Shown here: positions 36,441 through 45,520 of the stretch, one piece after another
Layout: every line of letters starts with the position of its first letter
Numbering within the stretch: position 1 is the stretch's first letter
Origin: DASVWZ01 sp963708575
GTDB lineage: Bacteria > Acidobacteriota > Terriglobia > Terriglobales > Acidobacteriaceae
Assembly (NCBI GenBank): GCA_963708575.1
Contig: CAVPTB010000003.1
Coordinates: 930,001-994,000 of the forward strand
DNA length: 64,000 nt
Direction of reading: 5' to 3'
Translations under genes and position numbers: made by a program
Notes under the pieces: model-generated
Databases searched by the model: none
Seen by the model: the letters and a program-made list of their open reading frames with translations, nothing else
What the model was told of the DNA's origin: nothing

Positions 36441-36512
36441 GTTTTGCGAAAGTAAGCCCGATCGCGCTTCCTCCGGTGTCATTAGTACCAAACACCACGT
36501 GAGGAGGCTGCT

Positions 36513-37237
36513 ATGTTCGCTGATTCGTTTTTGGACGTCTCTTGGACTGACCGTTCCCGCCGAGGTTATGCCACTCTCGTTTCCTTTACGGCAGAAGCGT
36601 TGCTGGTAGCTGCGCTCCTATTGGTTCCGCTTTTATACGTGCACGGATTGCCGCATATCCAGTGGTCGGCCGCTTTGGTTTCGCCACCTCCACCGCCGGC
36701 CCCGCTGCCGGTTCACGCGCAGGTTCGTCAATCTACCAGCAACCTCAATACAACTGGCCAAGTCATTGCGCCGCATGACATACCCCATCAGGTTCTGCCA
36801 ATCGTCGAAAGTTCCGCACCAGATCCAGTTGACGCTAGCCAACTAGGGATAGATGGCGGAACTGGAGATCGCATGGCACGAGGTGTCTTCCATTCCACCG
36901 GTGGCTTGGGCCGGCAGTGCCTCCGCCGGTCGCGCCGGTTGCGACCCAAGCGCTGCGAGTCTCGCACATTATGGAAGGCAATCTGATTCGCAGGATCCAG
37001 CCAGATTATCCTCCGCTGGCTCGCCAGGCGCGCATTCAGGGATCAGTCGTTCTCCGCGCCGTGATCAGCCGAGATGGCCGCATCGAAAACCTGCAGGTGC
37101 TCAACGGACATCCCATGCTCGCGCCGGCTGCGATCGAGGCGGTCCGGCAATGGCGCTACCGGCCCTATATGTTGAATGGCGAGCCGGTCGAAGTCGAGAC
37201 GCAGATCACGGTGAATTTCACGCTTGGCGGGGGCTAG
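36513..37237 (+). pseudogene. TonB-like energy transducer, reading frame broken
   Basis: An AGGAGG site precedes the ATG. The first frame has a membrane helix (AEALLVAALLLVPLLYV) and a proline-rich periplasmic stretch (SPPPPPAPLPVHAQ) up to GGTGDRMARG. The second frame, from about 36912, continues VPPPVAPVATQALRVSH and a complete TonB C-terminal domain (IRRIQPDYPPLARQARIQGS, AIEAVRQWRYRPYMLNGEPV). The break lies between about 36860 and 36912. It would link inner-membrane energy to receptors such as the BtuB-like one here, though no exbBD is adjacent. Confidence 0.75.
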
Positions 37238-37368
37238 GTGGTTGCTTCGTGTGGTCCTTAATGTTCTTAGGGGTTAAAGCTCATTTCTAAACTGCTAAGG
37301 CGCACGAAGCACGACGAAGGTATCCGGTTCTAGTACAACCGTAACCTCGTCGTGATTCCGGCTCCCGC

Positions 37369-37374
37369 TATAAT
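37369..37374 (+). promoter_or_regulatory. -10 element of alr
   Basis: TATAAT ends eight bases before the GTG start of alr. No ribosome site and no good -35 box are visible, so a leaderless transcript is likely. Confidence 0.5.
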
Positions 37375-37382
37375 CGACCGCA

Positions 37383-38555
37383 GTGGCTACCATCGAACTT
37401 GCCAAGCGCGTTGCGACTCGTCCCACTTGGGCCGAAGTATCGCTCGGAGCTCTGCGTCAGAACTTTCGAACCGTCCAGCAGCACATCGGGGCGGGAGTTA
37501 CGATATGCGCCGTCGTTAAAGCGGATGCCTACGGACACGGAGCGGTTGAATGTTCGATTGCGCTGGAGCAGGAAGGCGCGCTCTGGTTTGGCGTAACCTC
37601 GCTCGACGAAGCGATTCCGCTGCGCGAGGCCGGGATCCGCGGACGCATCCTTCTGATGACCGGCTTTTGGCGCGGCGAAGAAGAAGAAATCGTTCGCCTC
37701 AATCTGACTCCTACGGTTTGGGAGACGGCTCAAATCGAATTGCTGGAAAAAGCCGCGGCGCGTGGCGGAGTGGCGCATTTCCCGGTTCATCTCAAAGTCG
37801 ATACCGGCATGGGGCGTCTGGGCGTTGCCCCCGAAGATCTGCCACGTATCTGCAATACGCTGAAGTCGTCGGCACATCTTGTGGTCGAGGGGCTTTCGAC
37901 GCATCTGGCTTCCTCGGAAGTGCTCGACGCACCTTCTGTGCAGGAGCAACTGCAACTGTTCGAGAGCGCGCGACGTTTTCTGCGCAACGAGAACATCGAC
38001 CCGCCACTAGTTCACACCGCCAATACCAGTGCGGTGATTTCCCGCCACGAATCCTGGAACACCATGGTTCGTCCCGGCATCGCGCTCTATGGATACCATC
38101 TGCCTTTCGAACGCGCTGGGCGCGAAGTCAGCGGCGCCGGCCTTCGTCTCGCGGTAAAGCCGGCGCTTACCTGGAAGACGCGCATTCTCTCGGTTCGTGG
38201 CGTGCGTGCCAACCAGCAGCTGGGCTATGGAGGCATCTACGTCACCAAGGCGCCGTCGCGTATCGCGGTGCTTCCGGTGGGGTACGCCGACGGCTTCAAT
38301 CGCGCCCTATCGTCAAGCGGGCGCGTGATCGTCCGTGAACACTACGCGCCGATCGTTGGACGTATCTCCATGGACCTGACGCTGGTTGATGTTACCGGCC
38401 TGCCGGGAATAGAAGTTGGTGATGAGGCCATCCTGCTAGGCTCCTCGGACGGCCTGACTGTGGATGCTCGCGAGCACGCAGCCCTTGCCAACACTGTGGT
38501 CTACGAAATCCTCTGCGGCATCTCGAAACGAGTGCCCCGACGGTTTGTCCCATAG
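37383..38555 (+). CDS. alr: Alanine racemase
   Basis: 390 residues. VVKADAYGHGAVE holds the PLP lysine (Lys46). VKVDTGMGRLG (here LKVDTGMGRLG), NTSAVI, MVRPGIALYGYHL and QLGYGGIYVT with the catalytic tyrosine are all present. VGRISMDLTLVDVT closes the active site. It makes D-alanine for peptidoglycan. GTG start at 37383. Confidence 0.97.
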   Translation: MATIELAKRVATRPTWAEVSLGALRQNFRTVQQHIGAGVTICAVVKADAYGHGAVECSIALEQEGALWFGVTSLDEAIPLREAGIRGRILLMTGFWRGEEEEIVRLNLTPTVWETAQIELLEKAAARGGVAHFPVHLKVDTGMGRLGVAPEDLPRICNTLKSSAHLVVEGLSTHLASSEVLDAPSVQEQLQLFESARRFLRNENIDPPLVHTANTSAVISRHESWNTMVRPGIALYGYHLPFERAGREVSGAGLRLAVKPALTWKTRILSVRGVRANQQLGYGGIYVTKAPSRIAVLPVGYADGFNRALSSSGRVIVREHYAPIVGRISMDLTLVDVTGLPGIEVGDEAILLGSSDGLTVDAREHAALANTVVYEILCGISKRVPRRFVP

Positions 38556-38567
38556 CGTCCGTATGTC

Positions 38568-38679
38568 GTGGGGAAAGGACACTCTTATTCGTTCTCTGTT
38601 GGGGTTGATCTTGAAGTTTGTAGGTTTGCCGGCTCAAAGCTAAATTCAAAGGCAGCGGACAGAAGTGTCCGTCCCCCAC
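38568..38679. repeat. MITE-like element A with terminal inverted repeats
   Basis: The left end reads GTGGGGAAAGGACACTCTT and the right end, on the other strand, GTGGGGGACGGACACTTCTG. The ends match over about 16 of 20 positions and bound 112 bases with no gene. It lies between the convergent alr and lipoprotein genes. Related ends occur at 48898-48999. Confidence 0.55.
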
Positions 38680-38683
38680 TGGC

Positions 38684-39445
38684 TCAGCCGTTTGGCAGGC
38701 GTTCCCGGATCAAAGACTCGACTTCTTTCCAGACCTTGGGGTCGCAGTGCATTTCGATGTGGGAGCGGGCGAAGTACATTTCGAATCCGCTGAACGCGGG
38801 ACAGCTAACAGTGTTTTTTTCGTATTCAAACCGGTAATTTCCCAGGATTTCGGTGCGCTCAGGATCGACGGCGTAAATTCGGTTGCGGCCGTGAAAGAAT
38901 CCGTGGGGCTGGTAGAAGTTGGCGGCTTCCAGAACATTGGCGGGAATCCTGGCGTCGTTTGCACCGAGCTTGTGAATGCTGTCGACTTGTATGGTGAGCA
39001 GCACGGGGATGTTGTCACGCTCAAGTTCACGCGCAAGGGCGACCACGGTCGCGCCTCCCCAACTGTGTCCATAAAGAATTATTTTGGCGTCATGCTTTTC
39101 GTCGTCGGAGAGCAGACCGTCGCGATTGGCGTCGAGTAGTTGCCAGATAGTATGGCGCGCGGCCTCCCTCTGGCGGTTCTGAAATATTTGCACATAGACT
39201 TCGGAAGGATAGGCATCGCGCAAACGCTCTCCGAGTTGCACGACAGAAAGTCGCGGATCGTCGGGATGATCGATGAAGCCAACGAATCCCAGGACGATTG
39301 CCGGGGGCTGACTGTCGTCCGAAATCGCAGGTATTTGCTGAAGGTGTGGGCGTCTACTAGCGCAGCTGGTGAGAAGCAGCGCCACGAACAGGCACAGCAC
39401 CCGGCCGACCGGTCGAACTGCCGAGTTGGTGTCAGGTCTCCGCAA
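38684..39445 (-). CDS. Alpha/beta-hydrolase lipoprotein with an EF-hand-like loop
   Basis: 253 residues. A lipoprotein signal (LCLFVALLLTSC, Cys28) is followed by a domain with GHSWGG (Ser128), the nucleophile elbow of alpha/beta hydrolases or serine lipases. Residues 105-116, DANRDGLLSDDE, match the twelve-residue calcium-binding EF-hand loop at every ligand position. A single such loop next to the active site is unusual. The start is a TTG at 39445; no good ribosome site decides it. Function unknown. Confidence 0.7.
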   Translation of the reverse strand: MRRPDTNSAVRPVGRVLCLFVALLLTSCASRRPHLQQIPAISDDSQPPAIVLGFVGFIDHPDDPRLSVVQLGERLRDAYPSEVYVQIFQNRQREAARHTIWQLLDANRDGLLSDDEKHDAKIILYGHSWGGATVVALARELERDNIPVLLTIQVDSIHKLGANDARIPANVLEAANFYQPHGFFHGRNRIYAVDPERTEILGNYRFEYEKNTVSCPAFSGFEMYFARSHIEMHCDPKVWKEVESLIRERLPNG

Positions 39446-39657
39446 GCAATGAACGTCGCTACTCTCAAAACACCCCGACTCTTTCAGGCACTCTGAGCCG
39501 GAAATTTAGGATGAACATTCCGTTATATTGGATGCTCCCGGCAAGAAGCGACCGCTCCATTCGCCTGCGGATGCGGGGGGCTGACTGCTTTCTGGCGTCG
39601 ATTCGGCGGCTTTGACTGCAGGTTGGCTGATTAATTCCTGTAGTCTTGAGATATCCA

Positions 39658-40779
39658 ATGGCCAATAGATACGCAAAATGGATGTACGACTGGGAAACCC
39701 GTCTCACTTCGGTGGACAACAACCGGGTCGTGCGCCCCATGGAGTGGGGGCTGGAATGGCTGAGGGATTGGCCTTGTCGCAATGGTCATGCGCCGGGCTA
39801 TGTTCCTGGAGATGCCGAGCAGTATTTGCGAGAGTACAACCAGCGCATTCTAGCGGCGAGCGACGAGTTTTATTCCTATCAGATCCCTACCGACTTTCGG
39901 TTGGAAAGCCGGGAAGTGCAAGTTTTCAGCACGCGCGAAGTACCCGATCCCACGCTGGAAGCAAAAGTTCGCGGGACATACGCTGAGTTTTTACGGTTCA
40001 CTTCACCGGTGCGCACCCCTTATCCAGAAAACAATCTGGTGAACGCTCGATGGTTTCCGGCTCGAGGAAGGCGCGCAGTTGTGCTGCTGCCTCACTGGAA
40101 TTCGGACGCACTGGCCTACAGCAGCTTATGTCGCGTGCTGAATCTGCTTGGCATTGCGGTTTTGCGGTTGAGCATGCCTTATCACGACATTCGGCGGCCG
40201 GCAGAAATTCAACGGGCCGATTATGCAGTGTCCGCCAACATAGGCCGTACGCTCGATGCCTGCCGGCAAGGTGTGGTGGATGTGCGCTGCTGCCTGGATT
40301 GGCTGGAATCGAAGGGTTACAACCGGATGGGAATCGTTGGAACCAGCCTGGGATCGTGCTACGCGTTCCTGGCTACCGCTCATGAACCCCGCATCCGAGT
40401 GGCAGCTTACAATCATGCGTCCACGTATTTTGCGGACGTGCTTTGGCACGGACAGTCGACCCGGCATATCCGGCAAGGACTGGAATCGCAAATCGACCTG
40501 GAACGCTTGCGGGTGCTGATGCGTGCCGTCAGTCCGATGTCTTATTTTGATCAGTATTCGCGCTGGCCGAGAAAGTCACTCATCATTTACGGCAAGTACG
40601 ACATGACTTTCCTCCCGGAATTGTCGCGTGAAATAGTGAAGGAATTCGCCGGTCACCGGCTCGACCACAAAGTCGTGATTCTGCCCTGCGGTCACTACAC
40701 CACCGGCGAAACACCCTACAAATACATGGATGGTTGGCACCTGGCTTCGTTTCTCCGCAGCGCCTTCGAGAGCGCCTAG
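39658..40779 (+). CDS. Alpha/beta hydrolase family protein
   Basis: 373 residues from the ATG at 39658 (an earlier TTG at 39646 adds four). VVLLPHWNSDALAYSSLCRV is the oxyanion region, MGIVGTSLGSCYAFL contains the nucleophile Ser in GTSLGS, and VILPCGHYTTGETPY carries the probable catalytic histidine, with an Asp in IIYGKYDMTF. It belongs to a family of alpha/beta hydrolases in which the substrate is not known. No signal peptide, so cytoplasmic. Confidence 0.8.
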   Translation: MANRYAKWMYDWETRLTSVDNNRVVRPMEWGLEWLRDWPCRNGHAPGYVPGDAEQYLREYNQRILAASDEFYSYQIPTDFRLESREVQVFSTREVPDPTLEAKVRGTYAEFLRFTSPVRTPYPENNLVNARWFPARGRRAVVLLPHWNSDALAYSSLCRVLNLLGIAVLRLSMPYHDIRRPAEIQRADYAVSANIGRTLDACRQGVVDVRCCLDWLESKGYNRMGIVGTSLGSCYAFLATAHEPRIRVAAYNHASTYFADVLWHGQSTRHIRQGLESQIDLERLRVLMRAVSPMSYFDQYSRWPRKSLIIYGKYDMTFLPELSREIVKEFAGHRLDHKVVILPCGHYTTGETPYKYMDGWHLASFLRSAFESA

Positions 40780-40819
40780 GCCCGCTGGTCGGGTAGAATG
40801 AACTGTCCGCGGAAAGCCC

Positions 40820-41290
40820 ATGAACGCCTCTCATTCAACCACGCAAGTGACCGAACGCCGGGGCCATCTGTGCCTTAGCACCGATCCTGGTCTTCTGGAT
40901 CTGGATGTGATCCACGGCTTCCTGACCGAGTGTTACTGGGCGAAAGGTATCTCGCGAGAAATCGTTTCGCGTTCGATCGAGAATTCTCTCTGCTTCGGCA
41001 TTTATGAGGGAAAGGCTCAGATTGCCTTCGCCCGAGTCATTTCTGACCTGGCGACCTATGCCTACATCGGCGACGTATTTGTACTAGAAGCATATCGTGG
41101 TCGAGGTTTGTCGAAGTGGCTGATGCAAGCCATCACCTCGCATCCCGCCCTGCAAGGGCTGCGACGCTGGACCCTGTTAACTCGCGACGCGCATGGCCTC
41201 TATGCGCAATTCGGATTCGCTCCATTACCAACCCCGGAACGCTATATGGAACTGCATAACCCTCGCGTCTATGAGGCGGTACACTCTTGA
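40820..41290 (+). CDS. GNAT family acetyltransferase
   Basis: 156 residues. FARVISDLATYAYIGDVFVL and EAYRGRGLSKWLMQAI give the acetyl-CoA-binding core (motif A: RGRGLSK). HGLYAQFGFAPLP is the usual end motif. Related to the small GNAT proteins of unknown substrate often described as YhhY/ElaA-like. Forty bases separate it from the hydrolase gene and 36 from glyA, so an operon is possible. Confidence 0.88.
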   Translation: MNASHSTTQVTERRGHLCLSTDPGLLDLDVIHGFLTECYWAKGISREIVSRSIENSLCFGIYEGKAQIAFARVISDLATYAYIGDVFVLEAYRGRGLSKWLMQAITSHPALQGLRRWTLLTRDAHGLYAQFGFAPLPTPERYMELHNPRVYEAVHS

Positions 41291-41326
41291 TGATGATCGG
41301 CCCGCTTACTTCACGGAGATAGCCTT

Positions 41327-42619
41327 ATGAAAAATTCGAACTCCATGTTTCGCCCGCTGTACGAAGTCGATCCTGATGTAGCGAACGCCATCGATAACGA
41401 GACGCGCCGTCAGCACGAAGGCCTCGAATTGATCGCCTCGGAGAATTTTGTGAGCGAAGCCGTGCTGGAGGCCATGGGATCGGTCTTCACTAATAAGTAC
41501 GCCGAAGGCTATCCGGGGAAGCGGTATTACGGTGGTTGCGAGTTCGCGGATATTGTCGAAAATTTGGCCCGGGATCGGGCGAAGCAGTTGTTCGGAGCCG
41601 AGCACGCGAACGTGCAGCCCCACGCCGGTTCGCAGGCCAACATGGAAGCGTATGCCGCCGTGCTCAGCCCCGGAGACACGATTCTCGGCTTGAACCTTGC
41701 TCATGGCGGGCACCTCACACACGGCCATCATTTAAATTTCTCCGGCAAGACCTACCGCATTGTTCCTTACGGAGTCACCAAAGAGACTGAGACCATCGAC
41801 TACGACGATCTCGAAAAGCTTGCTGAAAAAGAACGGCCAAAGATGATCATCGGCGGGGGCAGCGCTTATCCGCGAATGATCGACTTTGCGCGCATGCGGC
41901 AAATTGCCGACAAGGTTGGTGCACTTTTTCTCGTGGATATGGCGCATTTCGCCGGCTTGGTTGCGGGCGGAGCGCATCCGTCACCGGTGCCGCACGCGCA
42001 CATCGTGACATCCACGACCCACAAGACTTTGCGCGGCCCTCGGGCGGGCATGATTCTTTCCAAGCTGGACCATGCTGCAGCGATAGACAAGGTAGTATTT
42101 CCCGGCATGCAGGGCGGTCCGCTCGTCCACATCATCGCGGCCAAGGCGGTTTGCTTCCAGGAAGCCATGCAACCCAGCTTCCGCGAATACGCGCGCCAGG
42201 TGGTGGCCAACGCCAAGGTGCTGGCACAGTCTTTGTCTGCCGAAGGCTTCCGCATCATCTCTGGTGGCACGGATACGCACCTGATGCTGATCGATGTCTT
42301 CTCCAAGGGAATGCTGGGAAGCGAGGCGGAAAAGGCGCTCGACCAAGCTGGCATCACGGTCAACAAGAACGCGATTCCATTCGATACCAATCCTCCCATG
42401 AAGCCGAGTGGAATTCGGGTTGGAACTCCGGCGCTTACCACGCGCGGCATGAAAGAGCCCGAGATGAAACAGGTTGCGGCCTGGATCTCGGAAGCTCTGC
42501 ACAACCGGAACGACGCTACAGTTCTCGCGAAGATCCGCAAGCAGGTCTTGCATTTGGCGGAAGCGTTTCCGCTCTATCCGGAACGGCGGGCCAAAGCCCA
42601 GGCCGAGCTCAAGGCGTAG
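41327..42619 (+). CDS. glyA: Serine hydroxymethyltransferase
   Basis: 430 residues. LIASENFVSEAVLEAMGS, NKYAEGYPGKRYYGGCE, QPHAGSQANMEAYAA, VTSTTHKTLRGPRAG (with the PLP lysine) and GIRVGTPALTTRGM are diagnostic. It interconverts serine and glycine and makes methylene-tetrahydrofolate. The partner serA is 11 kb away in the opposite direction. Confidence 0.98.
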   Translation: MKNSNSMFRPLYEVDPDVANAIDNETRRQHEGLELIASENFVSEAVLEAMGSVFTNKYAEGYPGKRYYGGCEFADIVENLARDRAKQLFGAEHANVQPHAGSQANMEAYAAVLSPGDTILGLNLAHGGHLTHGHHLNFSGKTYRIVPYGVTKETETIDYDDLEKLAEKERPKMIIGGGSAYPRMIDFARMRQIADKVGALFLVDMAHFAGLVAGGAHPSPVPHAHIVTSTTHKTLRGPRAGMILSKLDHAAAIDKVVFPGMQGGPLVHIIAAKAVCFQEAMQPSFREYARQVVANAKVLAQSLSAEGFRIISGGTDTHLMLIDVFSKGMLGSEAEKALDQAGITVNKNAIPFDTNPPMKPSGIRVGTPALTTRGMKEPEMKQVAAWISEALHNRNDATVLAKIRKQVLHLAEAFPLYPERRAKAQAELKA

Positions 42620-42649
42620 CTAGAGTCGGACTGTGGTTAAATCAACTCT

Positions 42650-43828
42650 GTGAGAATCGCCATCGATGTCCGGCGCATGACGGAGTTTGGCGTCGGCACC
42701 TACACGCGCAACGTCGTTCGGGCGCTTGGGCGGCTTGATAGGTCTAATCACTACTGCCTGATCGGTTCCCCACGAAAGGTTGCGGAGATCGGGCCCCTGC
42801 CTGAGAATTTCGAATTTTTTCCACTGCTCGACGGCGACAAGACTCTCAAAGGCTATCTGGAATGCCGCAGCTTACTTCAACGTCTGGATTGCGACCTGGT
42901 TCACATACCGCATCTGTTTGGCATGCCCCGAAACCTGCCATGCCCTTATTTGCTGACGGTCCATGACGTGTTGGAATACATGTATCGCAATCATGACCGC
43001 TCCAACCTGAGGCGCGCTCTGTATTTTCAATTGACGCGGCGGGTGCTGAAGGGGGCGTCGCGAATCCTCGCAGTTTCGAAATACACCAAGAGCGAGATCG
43101 AGAAACTCTTCGGCATTCCGAGTTCTCGGACCCTGGTTGTCTATAATGCGATCGACGAGCGGTTCCTCTGCGGGCACGCCTCGGAGGCGGATCGCCAGCT
43201 CCTGCGAGAACGCTACCTGATCAATTACCCTTTTTTTCTCTATGCCGGACGTATCAGCCCACACAAAAACCTGGTTCGCATTATCGAGGCTTTTTCCGCA
43301 CTGAAGGCGCAACTGGAAAAGGAGGGCCGATTTACCGACCTCAAGCTCATCATCATTGGAGACGAGCTATCGAAACATCCCGATCTGCGGCGCACCGTCA
43401 TCCGTGGCGGGGTTCAAAATGATGTGCGGTTTCTAGGCTTCATTCCGATTGAAATGTTGCGGGTGTTCTATGATGCGGCAAAGATCTTTGTGTTCCCCTC
43501 GCTCTACGAGGGTTTCGGGCTTCCGCCGCTGGAAGCCATGGCCCACGGAACACCCGTGGTGACCGCCAATACTTCTTCACTTCCGGAGGTGGTTGGCAAC
43601 GCTGCGGTGCTGGTGAATCCTGAGAATGTTTTTGAAATCATGCGGGCGTTGCACCGCGTGCTTGTTGATCAGGCCTTACGTGACAAGCTCAAGCTGAGAG
43701 GGTACGAGCAGGCCAATCGTTTTTCGTGGGATAAATCCGCGCGGCAGATTTTATCGGTATATGAAGAAGTTGCAGGGAAGCAACCGGTCGAGCATCATCA
43801 GGATGCGAATCCAATCGGAGCTGCGTAG
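42650..43828 (+). CDS. Family 4 (group 1) glycosyltransferase
   Basis: 392 residues. YAGRISPHKNLVRIIEAF is the conserved donor-binding turn. FVFPSLYEGFGLPPLEAMAHG contains the EX7E motif of retaining GT-B enzymes. VTANTSSLPEVVGNAAVLVNP follows, as in mannosyl- and glucosyltransferases. GTG start at 42650, 30 bases after glyA. A TTAAAT seven bases before the start may give a leaderless transcript. Acceptor unknown. Confidence 0.92.
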   Translation: MRIAIDVRRMTEFGVGTYTRNVVRALGRLDRSNHYCLIGSPRKVAEIGPLPENFEFFPLLDGDKTLKGYLECRSLLQRLDCDLVHIPHLFGMPRNLPCPYLLTVHDVLEYMYRNHDRSNLRRALYFQLTRRVLKGASRILAVSKYTKSEIEKLFGIPSSRTLVVYNAIDERFLCGHASEADRQLLRERYLINYPFFLYAGRISPHKNLVRIIEAFSALKAQLEKEGRFTDLKLIIIGDELSKHPDLRRTVIRGGVQNDVRFLGFIPIEMLRVFYDAAKIFVFPSLYEGFGLPPLEAMAHGTPVVTANTSSLPEVVGNAAVLVNPENVFEIMRALHRVLVDQALRDKLKLRGYEQANRFSWDKSARQILSVYEEVAGKQPVEHHQDANPIGAA

Positions 43829-43864
43829 CCGGTGCCGTCCCTGTTCGAAGAACTATCGGACTGC

Positions 43865-44035
43865 TTATGCGATTTTTATGCCGGGTGAATTCCAACTCAT
43901 CCGCTGCAGTTTTGCTTCGATGCGCTTGCGGTCGGTGTCCTGGGTTGCTGCCGTCAGGCGTTTCTTCAGCTTCTGAATTTTTTCACTGCGAGTGCGGCGA
44001 CGCCGAATCTCCGGCCGTCGGCTGGGTGCAGACAT
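43865..44035 (-). CDS. Small basic protein
   Basis: 56 residues (MSAPSRRPEIRRRRTRSEKI...SWNSPGIKIA). It is very basic and helical. GGAGAG sits eight bases before the ATG at 44035, which supports this start rather than the longer frame from 44083. I do not know the family. Nucleic-acid binding is a guess from composition only. Confidence 0.6.
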   Translation of the reverse strand: MSAPSRRPEIRRRRTRSEKIQKLKKRLTAATQDTDRKRIEAKLQRMSWNSPGIKIA

Positions 44036-44145
44036 GGGCAATCTCTCCTGAATTAAGTTGAATAGTACGGGCGACCAAAACACTGCGAAGGAAATGACCC
44101 TAAGCCGCCTGATTCGATCTTAGTTGCGATAGGGTCAGGGTGCAA

Positions 44146-45474
44146 CTAGTGGGCGGCAATCCGCTTCTCCATTTGCTCCAAAGTGACGCCTTTCGTTTCC
44201 GGATAAACGAACAATACGACGAAGAATTGCAGGACCATCATCACGGCAAAGAAGAGAAACGGATATCCGCCCGATGAGGCTGCAAGCAAGGGAAACGTGA
44301 ATGAAATCACTGCATTCATGAACCAATGCGAAAAGCTGCCTAAGCTTTGTCCTTGAGCGCGAACGGTATTGGGGAAAACCTCTGACAGGTACACCCAAAT
44401 TACCGCCCCTTGGGAAAATGCAAAGAAAGCGATGTAGCCAACCAGCAACCACACCAGCAAATCCTGATGACGCGATGTAAAGAAGACGGCAGCGACACCC
44501 GCCAGGCACAGCGCGGTTCCAACGGAACCGACCAACAACAGCGTCTTCCGGCCGATCTTGTCGATGACCGACATGGCGATCATGGTGAACAGCAGGTTGG
44601 TAGCGCCGATCGCTACTGCCTGAAGATTCCCGGATACTTTAGTAAAACCTGCGTAGGCAAAGATATCGTTCAAGTAATAGAGGATGGCGTTGATTCCGGA
44701 AAGTTGGTTGAAAATTCCGATGCTCACCGCCAGGAAAATGGGAAACGCAAACTTCGCGGTGAACAAGCGTTCCTTCTTCTGCAGACTTTCCTGATGAATC
44801 GAACTAACGATTTCCTGAAGATCGCTCTCATAATTCTCGTCGCCAGTTCGCCGCAGGACCTCTCTTGCTTCTTCCACGCGACCATTCTTGACCAGCCAGC
44901 GCGGGCTCCGCGGAATGGTGAATAACATGACGAAGAAGATTGCTGCTGGAATAACAGTGACCCCCAGTTCCCATCTCCACTCCGCGGCGCCGAAATGCTG
45001 CAGGCCAATCTCAAAGTTCGAGAAATAAGCAACCAGAATGCCGAAGACCACGTTGAATTGGAAAAACCCTACCAGACGTCCACGCAGCCTGGCAGGGGCA
45101 ATCTCGGCGATATACATGGGGCCAAGTACCGAGGACCCGCCAATTCCAAGGCCGCCGATGAACCGGAAGAAAACAAGTGAGGGCAAATTCCAGGCTATCG
45201 CGCAGCCGATGCCGGAGATGAGGTACAAAACAGCGAGCCCTCGCAAGCTGTCGCGACGACCAAAGCGTTCTCCTGGAAAACCAGCCAGCATTGCGCCCAG
45301 CACCGTCCCTACGATGGCGCTGGCGACCGTGAGTCCTTTGAGGCTCGGCGACAGATGAAAGGTCTCCGTGAGTGCACTGGTCGTACCAGAGATCACGGCG
45401 GTGTCGAAACCGAACAGCAAGCCGCCCAGTGCGCCTACGAACGTGCTTCTGGCTAAATACGAATTCAGCTTCAT
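44146..45474 (-). CDS. Sugar-porter family MFS transporter (XylE/AraE-like)
   Basis: 442 residues, twelve membrane segments. GGLLFGFDTAVISGTTSAL, the RFGRRDS motif, PMYIAEIAPARLRGRLVGFFQ (cut in the middle), IPRSPRWLVKNGR, QLSGINAILYY, DKIGRKTLLL and YPETKGVTLEQME are all diagnostic of the proton-linked sugar porters. It probably imports a hexose or pentose. It follows the GH38 gene by 46 bases in the same direction, so the two may work together on released mannose (inference). Confidence 0.93.
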   Translation of the reverse strand: MKLNSYLARSTFVGALGGLLFGFDTAVISGTTSALTETFHLSPSLKGLTVASAIVGTVLGAMLAGFPGERFGRRDSLRGLAVLYLISGIGCAIAWNLPSLVFFRFIGGLGIGGSSVLGPMYIAEIAPARLRGRLVGFFQFNVVFGILVAYFSNFEIGLQHFGAAEWRWELGVTVIPAAIFFVMLFTIPRSPRWLVKNGRVEEAREVLRRTGDENYESDLQEIVSSIHQESLQKKERLFTAKFAFPIFLAVSIGIFNQLSGINAILYYLNDIFAYAGFTKVSGNLQAVAIGATNLLFTMIAMSVIDKIGRKTLLLVGSVGTALCLAGVAAVFFTSRHQDLLVWLLVGYIAFFAFSQGAVIWVYLSEVFPNTVRAQGQSLGSFSHWFMNAVISFTFPLLAASSGGYPFLFFAVMMVLQFFVVLFVYPETKGVTLEQMEKRIAAH

Positions 45475-45520
45475 GCGGGATCTCCGTCGTTGCCAAAAAA
45501 CGTAGTGCGAATGCGTTTGT

